Of a stretch of DNA of 64,000 nucleotides, positions 1 to 10,208 are shown in pieces. The notes beneath the pieces were generated by a model. That model was not told the DNA's origin. It made no database searches and was given only the letters and a program-made list of their open reading frames with translations. A program made the position numbers and the translations under genes. How positions within the stretch are numbered: the stretch's first letter is position 1; every line of letters starts with the position of its first letter. Origin of the DNA: Kitasatospora sp. CB01950 (GTDB lineage Bacteria > Actinomycetota > Actinomycetes > Streptomycetales > Streptomycetaceae); contig NZ_LISX01000001.1 in assembly GCF_001905465.1 (NCBI RefSeq), positions 517,974-581,973 of the forward strand. Direction: 5' to 3'.

Positions 1-40
1 CCGCCGCGGCGGGGCCCCTTCGCGCTGTCTGTGCCTGGTG

Positions 41-685
41 TCAGTGCGCGGCGGGCGCGGACGAGCTGCCGGCGGGGGCGCTCGGCGAGCCGCTCGCACC
101 GGTGCCGGTGCCGGTGCCCGGGGACGCGGGCGCGCTCGGCGAGGTGGCCGGCGACGGCGAGGTCTTGACCTGCGGGCCGAAGCCCTCGTAGTAGCCGACG
201 GCCGGCTGCACGTTGGCGTTGGCGGAGACGTCGCCGGCCTTCTCGAAGGTGAAGGTGGTGGGGCTGTAGCCGCCGACCGACAGCTTGGCGCTCGGCACCT
301 GCGCGTTCGCGGCGCCGCCCTTGCCGCCCAGCAGCACCGACTCGCCCGCGTGGATGACGATCTGCGAGACCGGCGCGCCGTTCTCGTCGGTCAGCTGGGC
401 AGCGGTGCCGCCGACCTTGATCCCGGTGAGCACCAGGTCGTCCTTCGGCGCGGTGTTCGCGATGTTCGCGGTGACGGAGGCCGGGCCCGAGTACTCGCCG
501 GCCGACCCGGCGGGGGCGACCACGACGATGTTGTTCAGCTTGACCGAGTTGTCGATCGACGTCGCCGCGTTGTCCGGCTTGATCTGCAGCGTGTCGGCGT
601 CGTTGCCCGCCGCGCAGGCGGACAGCGGGACGATCGCAGCGAGGACGAGGGCGGCGGCTGCGCCGCGTCGAAGGCTCCGGCTCAC
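41..685 (-). CDS. secreted lipoprotein of unknown function
   Basis: A 214-residue exported lipoprotein. The start is a GTG at 685, preceded by AAGGAG on the minus strand; a longer reading to 784 has no such site. The N-terminus has Arg residues, a hydrophobic stretch and a lipobox ending LSAC, so the mature protein would begin at that Cys and be anchored outside the membrane. The middle (about 30-160) looks like a small beta domain, and the last 50 residues are Ser/Pro/Ala/Gly/Thr-rich and probably disordered. It is divergent from carD. No enzymatic motif is seen and the role is unknown; being exported is well supported. Confidence 0.85.
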   Translation of the reverse strand: MSRSLRRGAAAALVLAAIVPLSACAAGNDADTLQIKPDNAATSIDNSVKLNNIVVVAPAGSAGEYSGPASVTANIANTAPKDDLVLTGIKVGGTAAQLTDENGAPVSQIVIHAGESVLLGGKGGAANAQVPSAKLSVGGYSPTTFTFEKAGDVSANANVQPAVGYYEGFGPQVKTSPSPATSPSAPASPGTGTGTGASGSPSAPAGSSSAPAAH

Positions 686-1061
686 GGCGGCGACTTCTCC
701 TTGGTCGGGGATGATCCCCACGGAAAAGGGATCACGGTCGGTGGTCGAGGGCCACATTACCGACCACACATATCCGGCTCTCACGGGGTGGCCCCGTGTC
801 GCGGTCCGATCACGATCCGGGGCGCTCGGCGAGTCGGAGGCAAAAACTCAAGATCCAATCATGGTTTCGGGAGTGTGACCAGAGGTTTCGCCGCCCTGGT
901 CAGACCGCCTCCGACCTGCGGGAAGCCCTCGTCGAACACCGGTCGCAGCACGCGACGGGGGTGGTTGTCAAGCCCTGGAACCCGCCCTGACCTGCGAAAA
1001 CGCCCTTCGGGTCAGCCGAAAAGCGTGTTATTCTGGAAAGCCACGGAAGGGGTCCTGTCAC
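686..1061. other. divergent intergenic region before carD
   Basis: About 375 bases with no convincing gene. The left end must hold the lipoprotein promoter and the right end the carD promoter; the only promoter-like signal picked out is the carD -10 candidate listed separately. No repeat or RNA gene was recognised. Confidence 0.5.
1029..1034 (+). promoter_or_regulatory. putative -10 box of carD
   Basis: TATTCT within GTTATTCTGG, about 28 bases before the carD ATG and upstream of GGAAGGGG, which can act as the ribosome binding site. No clear -35 box was identified. Confidence 0.4.
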
Positions 1062-1544
1062 ATGACGTTCAAGGTTGGCGACACGGTGGTCTACCCCCAT
1101 CACGGGGCTGCGCTGATCGAGGCCATCGAAACTCGCCAGATCAAGGGTGTGGACAAGACCTACCTGGTGCTGAAGGTGCAGCAGGGAGATCTGACGCTTC
1201 GCGTCCCCGCGGAGAACGCCGAGTTCGTCGGCGTCCGCGACGTGGTGGGCCAGGAAGGCCTGGACCGCGTATTCGAGGTGCTTCGTGCGCCCTACACCGA
1301 AGAACCCACCAACTGGTCTCGCCGTTACAAGGCGAACCTGGAGAAGCTCGCGTCCGGTGACGTGATCAAGGTCGCCGAGGTGGTCCGCGACCTGTGGCGT
1401 CGCGAGCGTGAGCGCGGTCTGTCGGCCGGCGAGAAGCGGATGCTCGCCAAGGCGCGCCAGATCCTGGTCAGCGAGCTCGCGCTCGCCGAGAACACCAACG
1501 AGGACAAGGCCGAGACGCTGCTCGACGAGGTCCTCGCCTCCTGA
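1062..1544 (+). CDS. carD: CarD family RNA polymerase-binding transcription factor
   Basis: A 160-residue CarD, the usual actinobacterial length. The N-terminal 60 residues form the Tudor-like RNA polymerase interaction domain (opening [13 protein letters not shown]), and the rest is the helical DNA-binding domain with the conserved NWSRRYK stretch and the Trp in the RDLWRR helix. Family role: it binds the RNAP beta subunit and stabilises open complexes, notably at rRNA promoters, and is essential in mycobacteria. It lies upstream of ispD and ispF, as in other streptomycetes, with 250 bases between. The stop region is tandemly duplicated (see findings). Confidence 0.97.
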   Translation: MTFKVGDTVVYPHHGAALIEAIETRQIKGVDKTYLVLKVQQGDLTLRVPAENAEFVGVRDVVGQEGLDRVFEVLRAPYTEEPTNWSRRYKANLEKLASGDVIKVAEVVRDLWRRERERGLSAGEKRMLAKARQILVSELALAENTNEDKAETLLDEVLAS

Positions 1545-1577
1545 GCTCCAGCCGTCCGATGAGCTCCAGCCGTCCGA
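1542..1577. repeat. 18-bp tandem duplication at the carD stop
   Basis: An 18-base unit (TGAGCTCCAGCCGTCCGA) occurs twice back to back, at 1542-1559 and 1560-1577. The first copy supplies the carD stop codon. Confidence 0.85.
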
Positions 1578-1796
1578 GCGCCGATCTTCGCGCGCCCGAC
1601 CCGGCGTGACGCAGCGCCCGATGGTGCCCGAAAGGGCGCCTCGGGCGCTTCGCCATGCCCGGAAGAGGGTCGGCACGGCGAAACGGTGGCGGAAGGGGCC
1701 GCGCGGTTCCACTAACGTGCAGTCAGGAAGGGGGCCTGCCCGCTCGCGAATCCGCGTTCGGCACGGGCCATACCCATCGCGACCAAGGAGCCAAAC

Positions 1797-2531
1797 CTGA
1801 ACGCCTCAGCACAGCTTGCGGCAGCGGTCGTTCCGGCCGCCGGACGCGGTGAGCGACTCGGCCCCGGCGCCCCCAAGGCGCTGCGCGAACTCGGCGGCGT
1901 CCCGCTGCTGGTGCACGCGGTCCGCGCGCTGGCCCGCAGCCGGGCGGTCGGCCTGGTGGTGGTGTGCGCGCCGCCCGGCGGCGTGGCGGAGGTCGTCGCG
2001 CTGCTGGACAGCCACGGCCTGGACGGCAAGGACGTCCGGGTGGTCCCCGGCGGCGCCAGCCGGCAGGAGTCGGTCCGGCTCGGCCTGGCCGCGATCCCGG
2101 CCGGCACCCGGGTGGTGCTGGTGCACGACGCGGCCCGCCCGCTGGTGCCCGTCGAGGTGGTGGACGCGGTGGCCGCCGCCGTCCGGGCCGGCGCCGAGGC
2201 GGTGGTCCCGGCGGTGCCGCTGGCCGACACCGTCAAGCGCGTCCAGCCGCAGCCGTCCGGCCCCGAACCGGTGCTGGACACCCCCGACCGCTCCACGCTG
2301 CGCGCCGTGCAGACCCCGCAGGGCTTCGACCTGCCCGGTCTGGTCGCGGCGCACGAGAAGGCCGTCGCCGAGGCCGTCGAGGTCACCGACGACGCCGGAC
2401 TGATCGAGCGCTTCGGCGGTCGGGTCGTCGTGGTGCCCGGCCACGAGGAGGCGTTCAAGGTCACCCGCCCGCTGGACCTCGTGCTCGCCGAGGCCGTTCT
2501 CGCCCGCCGGAGGGCCACCGATGCCTACTGA
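1797..2531 (+). CDS. ispD: 2-C-methyl-D-erythritol 4-phosphate cytidylyltransferase, CTG start
   Basis: IspD joins CTP to MEP in the non-mevalonate isoprenoid pathway. The conserved nucleotide-binding loop ([10 protein letters not shown], then the PKAL Lys) is encoded from about 1838, upstream of the first in-frame GTG at 1911, so that GTG cannot be the true start. Reading upstream, CTG at 1797 follows AAGGAG at 1785-1790 with six bases between and gives (M)[17 protein letters not shown]. No ATG, GTG or TTG is available between that site and the loop. The product is 244 residues, normal for the family. Further motifs include VHDAARPL and TPQGF. The 3' end overlaps ispF by 11 bases, implying translational coupling. 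Confidence 0.9.
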   Translation: MNASAQLAAAVVPAAGRGERLGPGAPKALRELGGVPLLVHAVRALARSRAVGLVVVCAPPGGVAEVVALLDSHGLDGKDVRVVPGGASRQESVRLGLAAIPAGTRVVLVHDAARPLVPVEVVDAVAAAVRAGAEAVVPAVPLADTVKRVQPQPSGPEPVLDTPDRSTLRAVQTPQGFDLPGLVAAHEKAVAEAVEVTDDAGLIERFGGRVVVVPGHEEAFKVTRPLDLVLAEAVLARRRATDAY

Positions 2532-3027
2532 CCGCACCGCTGAACCGATCCTGCCGCGGATCGGCATCGGCACCGACGTGCACGCCTTCGAGGACGGCCG
2601 GCCGCTGCGCGTCGCCGGGCTGGACTGGCCGGGCGAGACCGGCCTGGCCGGGCACTCGGACGCCGACGTGGCCGCGCACGCCGCCTGCGACGCGCTGTTC
2701 TCCGCCGCGGGGATCGGCGACCTGGGCGCGCACTTCGGCACCGACCGCCCCGAGTGGGCGGGCGCGGCCGGGGTGGCCCTGCTCGGCGAGGCCGCCCGGC
2801 TGGTGCGGGAGGCCGGGTACGAGATCGGCAACGTCGCGATCCAGGTGATCGGCGTCCGCCCGAAGATCGGCAAGCGCCGCGCCGAGGCGCAGGCCGCGCT
2901 CTCCGCGGCGGTCGGCGCGCCGGTCTCGGTCTCCGGCACCACCACCGACGGCCTCGGCCTGACCGGCCGCGCCGAGGGACTCGCCGCGATCGCCACGGCG
3001 CTGGTCTACCAACGCCCGTCCGCCTAG
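2521..3027 (+). CDS. ispF: 2-C-methyl-D-erythritol 2,4-cyclodiphosphate synthase
   Basis: 168 residues; forms the cyclodiphosphate two steps after IspD. The metal-binding DVHAF (Asp and His) sits near residue 20, LAGHSDADV near 45, and the C-terminal half has GVRPKIG and the TTTDGLG motif typical of IspF. The ATG lies inside the end of ispD (11-base overlap). Separate ispD and ispF genes rather than an IspDF fusion are the normal actinobacterial arrangement. The product feeds synthesis of the diphosphate precursors that prenyltransferases such as the encapsulin cargo at 37.8 kb use. Confidence 0.96.
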   Translation: MPTDRTAEPILPRIGIGTDVHAFEDGRPLRVAGLDWPGETGLAGHSDADVAAHAACDALFSAAGIGDLGAHFGTDRPEWAGAAGVALLGEAARLVREAGYEIGNVAIQVIGVRPKIGKRRAEAQAALSAAVGAPVSVSGTTTDGLGLTGRAEGLAAIATALVYQRPSA

Positions 3028-3069
3028 CCTGAGCTGACACATCGTCACTGCTCGGACACAGGAGGAATC

Positions 3070-3462
3070 ATGGGTGTGGAACTCGCCGATGGCGTGAAGA
3101 AGCTGTTGGACGACAAGAGCTTCGCGGTGGTCACGACGATCCAGCCGGACGGCAGCCCGCAGTCCTCGGTGGTCTGGGTGAAGCGGGACGGCGACGACAT
3201 CCTGTTCTCCACCGTCCAGGGCCGCCGCAAGCACCTCAACCTGGAGCGCGACCCGCGGGTGACGCTGCTGGTCAACCCGCCGGAGAGCCCCTACCAGTAC
3301 TTCGAGGCGCGCGGCGAGGCCAGCATGACCACCGAGGGCGGCCGCGAGCTGATCGACGAACTGTCGAACAAGTACCGCGGCCAGGACTACGCCTGGGACG
3401 AGCCGGACGCGGTGCGCGTGGTGGTGCGGCTCAGCCCGCGCAAGGTCGTCAACCACGTCTGA
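3070..3462 (+). CDS. PPOX-class F420-dependent flavoprotein
   Basis: 130 residues with the split-barrel fold of the pyridoxamine 5'-phosphate oxidase superfamily. FAVVTTIQPDGSPQSSVVWV near residue 18 and the ILFST-GRRKHLNLERDPRVTLLV block near 50-80 match the actinobacterial group that binds F420 or FMN. The start is clear: AGGAGG lies just before the ATG. The substrate is unknown; family members reduce biliverdin, aflatoxins or quinones. It is 42 bases after ispF on the same strand. Confidence 0.85.
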   Translation: MGVELADGVKKLLDDKSFAVVTTIQPDGSPQSSVVWVKRDGDDILFSTVQGRRKHLNLERDPRVTLLVNPPESPYQYFEARGEASMTTEGGRELIDELSNKYRGQDYAWDEPDAVRVVVRLSPRKVVNHV

Positions 3463-3515
3463 CACCGGATCGAGCCGAGTGGGCGGAAGGTGGCGGGGCA
3501 CCCCCTGCCGCCCAC

Positions 3516-3521
3516 TACTCT
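3516..3521 (+). promoter_or_regulatory. -10 box of a leaderless cysS promoter
   Basis: TACTCT lies seven bases before the GTG of cysS. With normal -10 to +1 spacing transcription would begin at the start codon, so the mRNA is probably leaderless; no ribosome binding site is present. Confidence 0.55.
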
Positions 3522-3528
3522 GGACGCT

Positions 3529-4923
<1,395 letters not shown>

Positions 4924-5007
4924 CCCTTCGGGGCGCATGGGGGCCGTACCCTTTGTATGGGTGCGGCCCCCACGCACGAAGCAGACGCAGAGACAGGAAG
5001 TACAGCC

Positions 5008-5997
5008 ATGGCCGGCAACAGCCAGCGCAGGAACCGCCGCAACCCCGGGTCGAAGAAGGGCGCGAGTGTCGGTACCGGCGGCCACAGCCGGAAGGCGCTC
5101 CAGGGCAAGGGCCCGACCCCGCGCGGCGAGGAGCGCAAGGGACACCCCAAGCAGCGCGCCGCCAACGCGGCACTGAAGCGCGAGCGTGACGCCAAGTCCC
5201 GCGCGGGCATGCGCCGGGGCGGCGGTCCGCGCAGCGGCCGCGGCGGCGCGGGCGCGGCCGAGCTGGTGGTGGGCCGCAACTCGGTGGTCGAGGCGCTGCA
5301 GGGCGGCGTGCCCGCGACCGCGCTGTACGTGCAGCAGTTCATCGACACCGACGACCGCGTCCGCGAGGCCTTCCAGGCCGCCAACGAGCGCGGCATTCCG
5401 CTGATGGAGGCCCCGCGCCCGCAGCTGGACCAGATGACCGGCGGCCTGAACCACCAGGGCCTGGTGCTGCAGGTCCCGCCGTACGAGTACGCGCACCCGG
5501 ACGACCTGCTGGACGGGGCCGCCGACGCCGGCCAGGACGCGCTGATCATGGCGCTGGACGGCGTCACCGACTCCCGCAACCTGGGCGCCGTGGTCCGTTC
5601 CGCCGCCGCGTTCGGCGCGCACGGCGTGGTCATCCCCGAGCGCCGCGCGGCCGGCATGACCGCCGGTGCCTGGAAGACCTCCTCCGGTGCCGCCGCCCGG
5701 CTGCCCGTGGCCCGCGCCACCAACCTGACCCGCGCGCTGGAGGCCTACCAGAAGGCAGGCCTGATGGTGGTCGGCCTGGCCGCCGACGGCGAGGCCGAGA
5801 TCGGTGACCTGGACGCGCTGAACGGCCCCGTGGTGATCGTGGCCGGCTCCGAGGGCAAGGGCCTGTCCCGCCTGGTCTCGGAGACCTGCGACCTGCTGGT
5901 CCGGATCCCGATGCCCGGCCGGACCGAGTCGCTGAACGCCGGTGTCGCCGCCGGCATCGTGCTGTACGAGGCCGCCCGGCTGCGCGCCAAGCGCTGA
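5008..5997 (+). CDS. rlmB: 23S rRNA (guanosine-2'-O-)-methyltransferase RlmB (SpoU/TrmH family)
   Basis: 329 residues from ATG 5008, preceded by AGGAAG; an upstream start at 4957 only adds unconserved residues. The first 75 residues are a basic tail (RNRRNPGSKKG, RGGGPRSGRGG) found in actinobacterial orthologues. Then comes the substrate-binding domain (LVVGRNSVVEAL) and the knotted SPOUT methyltransferase with DGVTDSRNLGAVVRSA, the GSEGKGLSRL SAM loop and the C-terminal SLNAGVAAGIVLYEA. It methylates a guanosine of 23S rRNA. A terminator follows directly. Confidence 0.95.
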   Translation: MAGNSQRRNRRNPGSKKGASVGTGGHSRKALQGKGPTPRGEERKGHPKQRAANAALKRERDAKSRAGMRRGGGPRSGRGGAGAAELVVGRNSVVEALQGGVPATALYVQQFIDTDDRVREAFQAANERGIPLMEAPRPQLDQMTGGLNHQGLVLQVPPYEYAHPDDLLDGAADAGQDALIMALDGVTDSRNLGAVVRSAAAFGAHGVVIPERRAAGMTAGAWKTSSGAAARLPVARATNLTRALEAYQKAGLMVVGLAADGEAEIGDLDALNGPVVIVAGSEGKGLSRLVSETCDLLVRIPMPGRTESLNAGVAAGIVLYEAARLRAKR

Positions 5998-6016
5998 CCG
6001 TCACCGAGTGTGACGG
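5998..6016 (+). terminator. rlmB terminator hairpin
   Basis: Perfect 7-bp inverted repeat CCGTCAC/GTGACGG with a 5-base loop, starting right after the rlmB stop, followed by a G-rich rather than T-rich tract. Confidence 0.55.
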
Positions 6017-6050
6017 GGGCCGCTGGCAGGACGTCGTTTTCGTGAGTCAA

Positions 6051-6083
6051 CCGATCGGGTTCGGTCGAACCCGATCGGGTTTC
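6051..6083. terminator. second hairpin before the DoxX gene
   Basis: Perfect 13-bp inverted repeat (CCGATCGGGTTCG at 6051-6063 and its complement at 6066-6078) followed by GGTTTCT. The loop is very short, so the top of the stem must open. It is probably a second terminator isolating rlmB from the next gene. Confidence 0.6.
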
Positions 6084-6159
6084 TCATGATCGCTTCAAAT
6101 CCTCGCCCGGAATGCACCCGGGAGAGTGTCCTCCGGGCCCGTCACCCGGTTAGAGGGGT

Positions 6160-7779
6160 GTGGACACCAGAACTCCTCGGCGTTTCGGGCAGCGCTCCGC
6201 CGGGATAGACGACGGCCCGGGCCTCAACACGGTCCGGGTTCCGTCCGACCCGGCGAAGCTCAGCAGCACCCAGGCAAGTTTCCGGGTCAGGCTCTCCGGC
6301 CCCGTGACCGCGTTGATCGACCCGCCGTCCGGCGCCGCGTTCGGCGACCCGTACGGCCGGCAGCACAGCGCCCGTCCGATGGTCACCCCGCAGGTCGTGG
6401 TGCCCGCCGCCGCGGCGGTGCCCGCGCTGGCCGGGATCACCGCCGCCTCGGTCACCGGCACCGCACCCCGCCGCAAGACCCGGGTTGTCACCTGGAGCGG
6501 CCAGGCCGACCCCGACGACACCGCCGCGACCCGGCTGCTCGACGCCGTCCGGCTGAACACCGTGCCCGCCCCGGCGAAGTCCTTCGCCGACCAGGACACC
6601 CAGCAACTCCAGGCCGTCCCACGCCAGTACGGGGCCTCGGCGGGCTCCGGCTTCGGCCCGGGCACCGGCTCGGACCCGGACGAGACCTCGCGGGTGGGCA
6701 TCGCCGAACTGCTGGACGACTCCGTGCGGGTCGGCGGACACAGCTGGCAGCCCGAGGGCGAGCTGCCCGAGCTGCCGTCGCTCGGCGAAGGCTCCAAGCA
6801 CGCCTGGTACCCCGGCCGCCGGGTCGACCTGGGCCTGGTGCTGCTGCCGCTGCGGGTGCTGCTCGGCTCCCTCTCCGTGTACGCCGGGTTCAGCAAGCTG
6901 TGCGACCCCGTGTACTTCGACGGCGGCGAGCGCGGCTCGATGATGCGCTGGCTGTCCTCGCTGCACCCGTGGAAGGTCGCCCAGCCGCTGCTGGACTTCG
7001 CGATGGCCCACCCGGTCGGCGCCGGACTCGCGGTCTCCTTCGCCGAGATCGTGATCGGCGTGCTGTCCATCCTCGGCCTGTGGCAGCGACTCGCCGCCGG
7101 CGGCGCGATGGCACTCTCCGCGGCGCTGCTGTTCACCGTCAGCTGGAAGGCGGTGCCCGCCTACGACACCCCCGACCTGATCTTCCTCGCGGCCTGGAGC
7201 CCGCTGCTGATCGCCGGCGCGCCGTTCGCCTCACTGGACGGACGGATCGCCCTCGAAGCGTTCCGGCGTCACGGGCCCGCCGAACCCGCCGCCGTCCGGC
7301 GGCGGATGCTGCGCCGACGCTCGGTGGTCACCGCCGTCGTCGTCGGCCTGACCCTGCTGTCCGGCTCGCTGCTGGGCGCCGCCGTCCGCACCGGGCGCAC
7401 CGCGCCGGTGCACCCGGCGACCGAGTACGGCACCCCGGTCTGGCCGAGCAACGGCCCCTCCACCCCCCCGGCCTCGCCCACCCCGACCCCCACGCCGTCC
7501 CCGACGCCCAGCAAGGCCAACCCGTCCGGGCACAGCACCACCAAGCCCAAGCCCAGCGCCGGCACCACCGGCGGCGGCACCGTCCCGTCCCCGCACGCCG
7601 GCGCGGGCAACGGCAGCGGCACCGGGGGCGCCACCGGCACCGGCTCCTCCGGCACCGGCGGAGCACCCGCCAGCCCGCGCTCACAGCCCTCGCACGGTGT
7701 CATCGGCGGGCTGCTCGGCAGCGGGCCGCCGCTGCTGGAACTCGGCATGCGGCCGGCAACCGCCACCGAGACGGCCTGA
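6160..7779 (+). CDS. DoxX-family membrane protein with long N- and C-terminal extensions
   Basis: 539 residues from GTG 6160 (start uncertain; the ribosome binding site is weak). Residues 1-220 are soluble and Pro/Ala-rich without a known domain. About 225-375 form the DoxX four-helix membrane unit (LLPLRVLLGSLSVYAGFSKL at its beginning, then helices around SFAEIVIGVLSIL and AALLFTVSWKAVP). Another transmembrane segment (VVTAVVVGLTLLSGSLLG) near 390 is followed by a Pro/Thr/Ser/Gly tail of about 120 residues, probably extracellular. DoxX proteins are linked to thiol or sulfur redox chemistry, but no redox Cys pair is obvious here. Confidence 0.8.
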   Translation: MDTRTPRRFGQRSAGIDDGPGLNTVRVPSDPAKLSSTQASFRVRLSGPVTALIDPPSGAAFGDPYGRQHSARPMVTPQVVVPAAAAVPALAGITAASVTGTAPRRKTRVVTWSGQADPDDTAATRLLDAVRLNTVPAPAKSFADQDTQQLQAVPRQYGASAGSGFGPGTGSDPDETSRVGIAELLDDSVRVGGHSWQPEGELPELPSLGEGSKHAWYPGRRVDLGLVLLPLRVLLGSLSVYAGFSKLCDPVYFDGGERGSMMRWLSSLHPWKVAQPLLDFAMAHPVGAGLAVSFAEIVIGVLSILGLWQRLAAGGAMALSAALLFTVSWKAVPAYDTPDLIFLAAWSPLLIAGAPFASLDGRIALEAFRRHGPAEPAAVRRRMLRRRSVVTAVVVGLTLLSGSLLGAAVRTGRTAPVHPATEYGTPVWPSNGPSTPPASPTPTPTPSPTPSKANPSGHSTTKPKPSAGTTGGGTVPSPHAGAGNGSGTGGATGTGSSGTGGAPASPRSQPSHGVIGGLLGSGPPLLELGMRPATATETA

Positions 7780-7797
7780 CGGCGGCCTCGCCGCAAC

Positions 7798-7847
7798 AAC
7801 CAGCAGGGCCCCTTCCGGAACCTCCTCCGGAAGGGGCCCTGCTGGTT
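7798..7847. terminator. strong bidirectional terminator
   Basis: Perfect 22-bp inverted repeat: arms 7798-7819 and 7826-7847, loop of six bases. The left arm begins AACCAGCAGGG and the right arm ends CCCTGCTGGTT. It lies between the convergent DoxX gene and the minus-strand gene ending at 8043. Confidence 0.85.
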
Positions 7848-7893
7848 CTGCCGTGGGCGCCGGTTGTGCCGTGGGCGAGGAAGGCGCAAAGAC

Positions 7894-8020
7894 AGGGGCG
7901 CGGGGAACTGCGCGAATCGGAAGGCACCCAACCGCCGGATCGCGACGCAGGGCAATGACCTGCACGTGATCGCGACCTGACGGCTGCGCGCTTCTTGTTC
8001 GCGCGGTTCCTCGCGCCCCT
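7894..8020. repeat. palindromic intergenic element with attB-like arm and 41-bp core
   Basis: A 127-base imperfect palindrome. The left arm 7895-7916 begins GGGGCGCGGGGAACTGCGCG; the right arm 7998-8019 is its near-perfect complement (20 of 22). Between them lies the 41-bp repeat that also occurs at 47485 and 58185. The left arm matches the reconstructed attB of the integrated element (see findings). Confidence 0.75.
7938..7978 (+). repeat. 41-bp dispersed repeat, copy 1
   Basis: Pattern: GATCGCGAC, then GCAGG, seven bases, CCTGC, five to six bases, then TCGCGACCT. Two other copies of identical length are at 47485-47525 and 58185-58225, all intergenic. It has flanking direct repeats (ATCGCGAC) and an inner GCAGG/CCTGC hairpin. 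Confidence 0.85.
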
Positions 8021-8042
8021 GAGGGTGTTCTGCCTGGTACCT

Positions 8043-8480
8043 CTAGCCGACTACACCTGCGGCGAAGGAGCCGTCGCAGACCGGGCGGGCGAAGGAGCGG
8101 GCGCGCTGGAGGTCGCCCTGGTACTTCTTGACCGCGGCGCGGCCGAGTTCGCCGGCCAGGGCGCTGCAGTACGGGGTGAGGGAGGGATTCTCGCGCATGG
8201 TGCGCTCGAGGAGGTCGAGTGCGGTGCCCGGGTTGTGGTTCTTGAGCTCCTCCATCAGGTCGACCCGGAGCGAGTCCTGCGCGGCGAGGCCCTGGGTGTT
8301 GGGGGAGGTGGAGGTCCGGCCGATGGAGCCGTCCCCACTGGATGCCGCGACCACCTGCTGGTCCAGGCCCGTCGGCGGGGCCCATGGAACGCGGGTGACG
8401 GCGAGGGTGCCGGTGGTCACCAGGATCACCGGCAGAGTGAGGGCAACGGTCTGGCCGATTCGGCGAACGAGCTGTTTCAC
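8043..8480 (-). CDS. secreted or membrane-anchored small protein
   Basis: 145 residues from GTG 8480, with an N-terminal basic segment and one hydrophobic helix (TVALTLPVILVTTGTLAV), so it is exported or anchored by its N-terminus. The remainder is helical and has two Cys (TPYCSA and RPVCDG) that could pair outside the cell. A -10 box seven bases upstream suggests a leaderless mRNA. No family function is recognised; a gene of this kind next to msiK appears common in streptomycetes. Confidence 0.75.
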   Translation of the reverse strand: MKQLVRRIGQTVALTLPVILVTTGTLAVTRVPWAPPTGLDQQVVAASSGDGSIGRTSTSPNTQGLAAQDSLRVDLMEELKNHNPGTALDLLERTMRENPSLTPYCSALAGELGRAAVKKYQGDLQRARSFARPVCDGSFAAGVVG

Positions 8481-8487
8481 GCACAGG

Positions 8488-8493
8488 AGAGTA
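8488..8493 (-). promoter_or_regulatory. -10 box of a leaderless promoter
   Basis: TACTCT on the minus strand, seven bases before the GTG at 8480, with no ribosome binding site between: the same arrangement as cysS. Confidence 0.5.
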
Positions 8494-8591
8494 GCGGTGC
8501 GTGGTGGTTTGAGCGCGCCGCGTTACTCCAACGAGTGACCGGTGTCCTGTTTTGTACCGCCATCGGGTTGACGAACGGGCCCGGGGAACGG

Positions 8592-8629
8592 CGGAACCCC
8601 CTGCCGACCGCCGTGGGCAGGGGGTTCCG
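8592..8629. terminator. terminator of the msiK-like gene
   Basis: Perfect 14-bp inverted repeat (CGGAACCCCCTGCC at 8592-8605 and its complement at 8616-8629), loop of ten bases, 47 bases after the minus-strand msiK stop. Confidence 0.8.
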
Positions 8630-8676
8630 GTGCGTCAGTCAGTGACCGCGGTCGCGTCGGCGATCGCGTCGGCGAC

Positions 8677-9765
<1,089 letters not shown>

Positions 9766-10064
9766 GCTGCTTCGCTCCTTCACCGGCAGGAACGTGCCGG
9801 ACGATCCGAGTAAAGGTTGAGTTGTCCCGATCGCCCCGAGTGGTCTGGACCACCGACCCTCCGGCGCGACTCCTCGTGACGCTACCTGGCAGTTCATCGT
9901 TTTGTCAGCCCTCGGCGGCCCTCGACTTCCGCATCGATCCGATCACACCCCCACCACCCACCCCTCCCCGCACCCGCACCAGCCCCCCAACCACCCGCAT
10001 CCCGCCGCCCCCGCCCGGTACACTGCCCACTGGTGCCGACGCGTATCCCGCGGACGGCCACCTC
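9766..10064. other. intergenic region between msiK and tRNA-Thr
   Basis: About 300 C-rich bases without a convincing gene. It carries the msiK promoter on one side and, at 10019-10024, TACACT as a plausible -10 box for the tRNA. Confidence 0.5.
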
Positions 10065-10138
10065 GCCTCCTTAGCTCAGCTGGCCAGAGCACCGCTCTTG
10101 TAAAGCGGGGGTCGTCGGTTCGAACCCGACAGGGGGCT
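10065..10138 (+). tRNA. tRNA-Thr (anticodon TGT)
   Basis: 74 bases that fold as a complete cloverleaf: acceptor GCCTCCT pairs with AGGGGGC (one G-T pair), D arm AGCTCAGCTGGCCAGAGC, anticodon stem CCGCT/AGCGG with loop CTTGTAA (TGT at 10099-10101), T arm GTCGG TTCGAAC CCGAC. The CCA end is not encoded. TACACT about 40 bases upstream is a likely -10 box. No integrated element lies at its 3' end. Confidence 0.96.
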
Positions 10139-10157
10139 CGTTTCAGTGGTGCTGTGG

Positions 10158-10193
10158 CAGAGGCCCTTCCGTCGGGTGACGGGAGGGCCTCTG
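10158..10193. terminator. terminator between tRNA-Thr and desD
   Basis: A 16-bp inverted repeat with one mismatch (CAGAGGCCCTTCCGTC at 10158-10173; partner 10178-10193) and a four-base loop. It serves the tRNA and the convergent des operon. Confidence 0.75.
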
Positions 10194-10208
10194 GCGTTTG
10201 GGGCGGGG

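Noticed and set aside
10065..10138. tRNA-Thr as an attachment site
   Set aside because: No duplicated tRNA 3' end and no integrase gene near it; the element in the window uses a serine integrase and an intergenic site.
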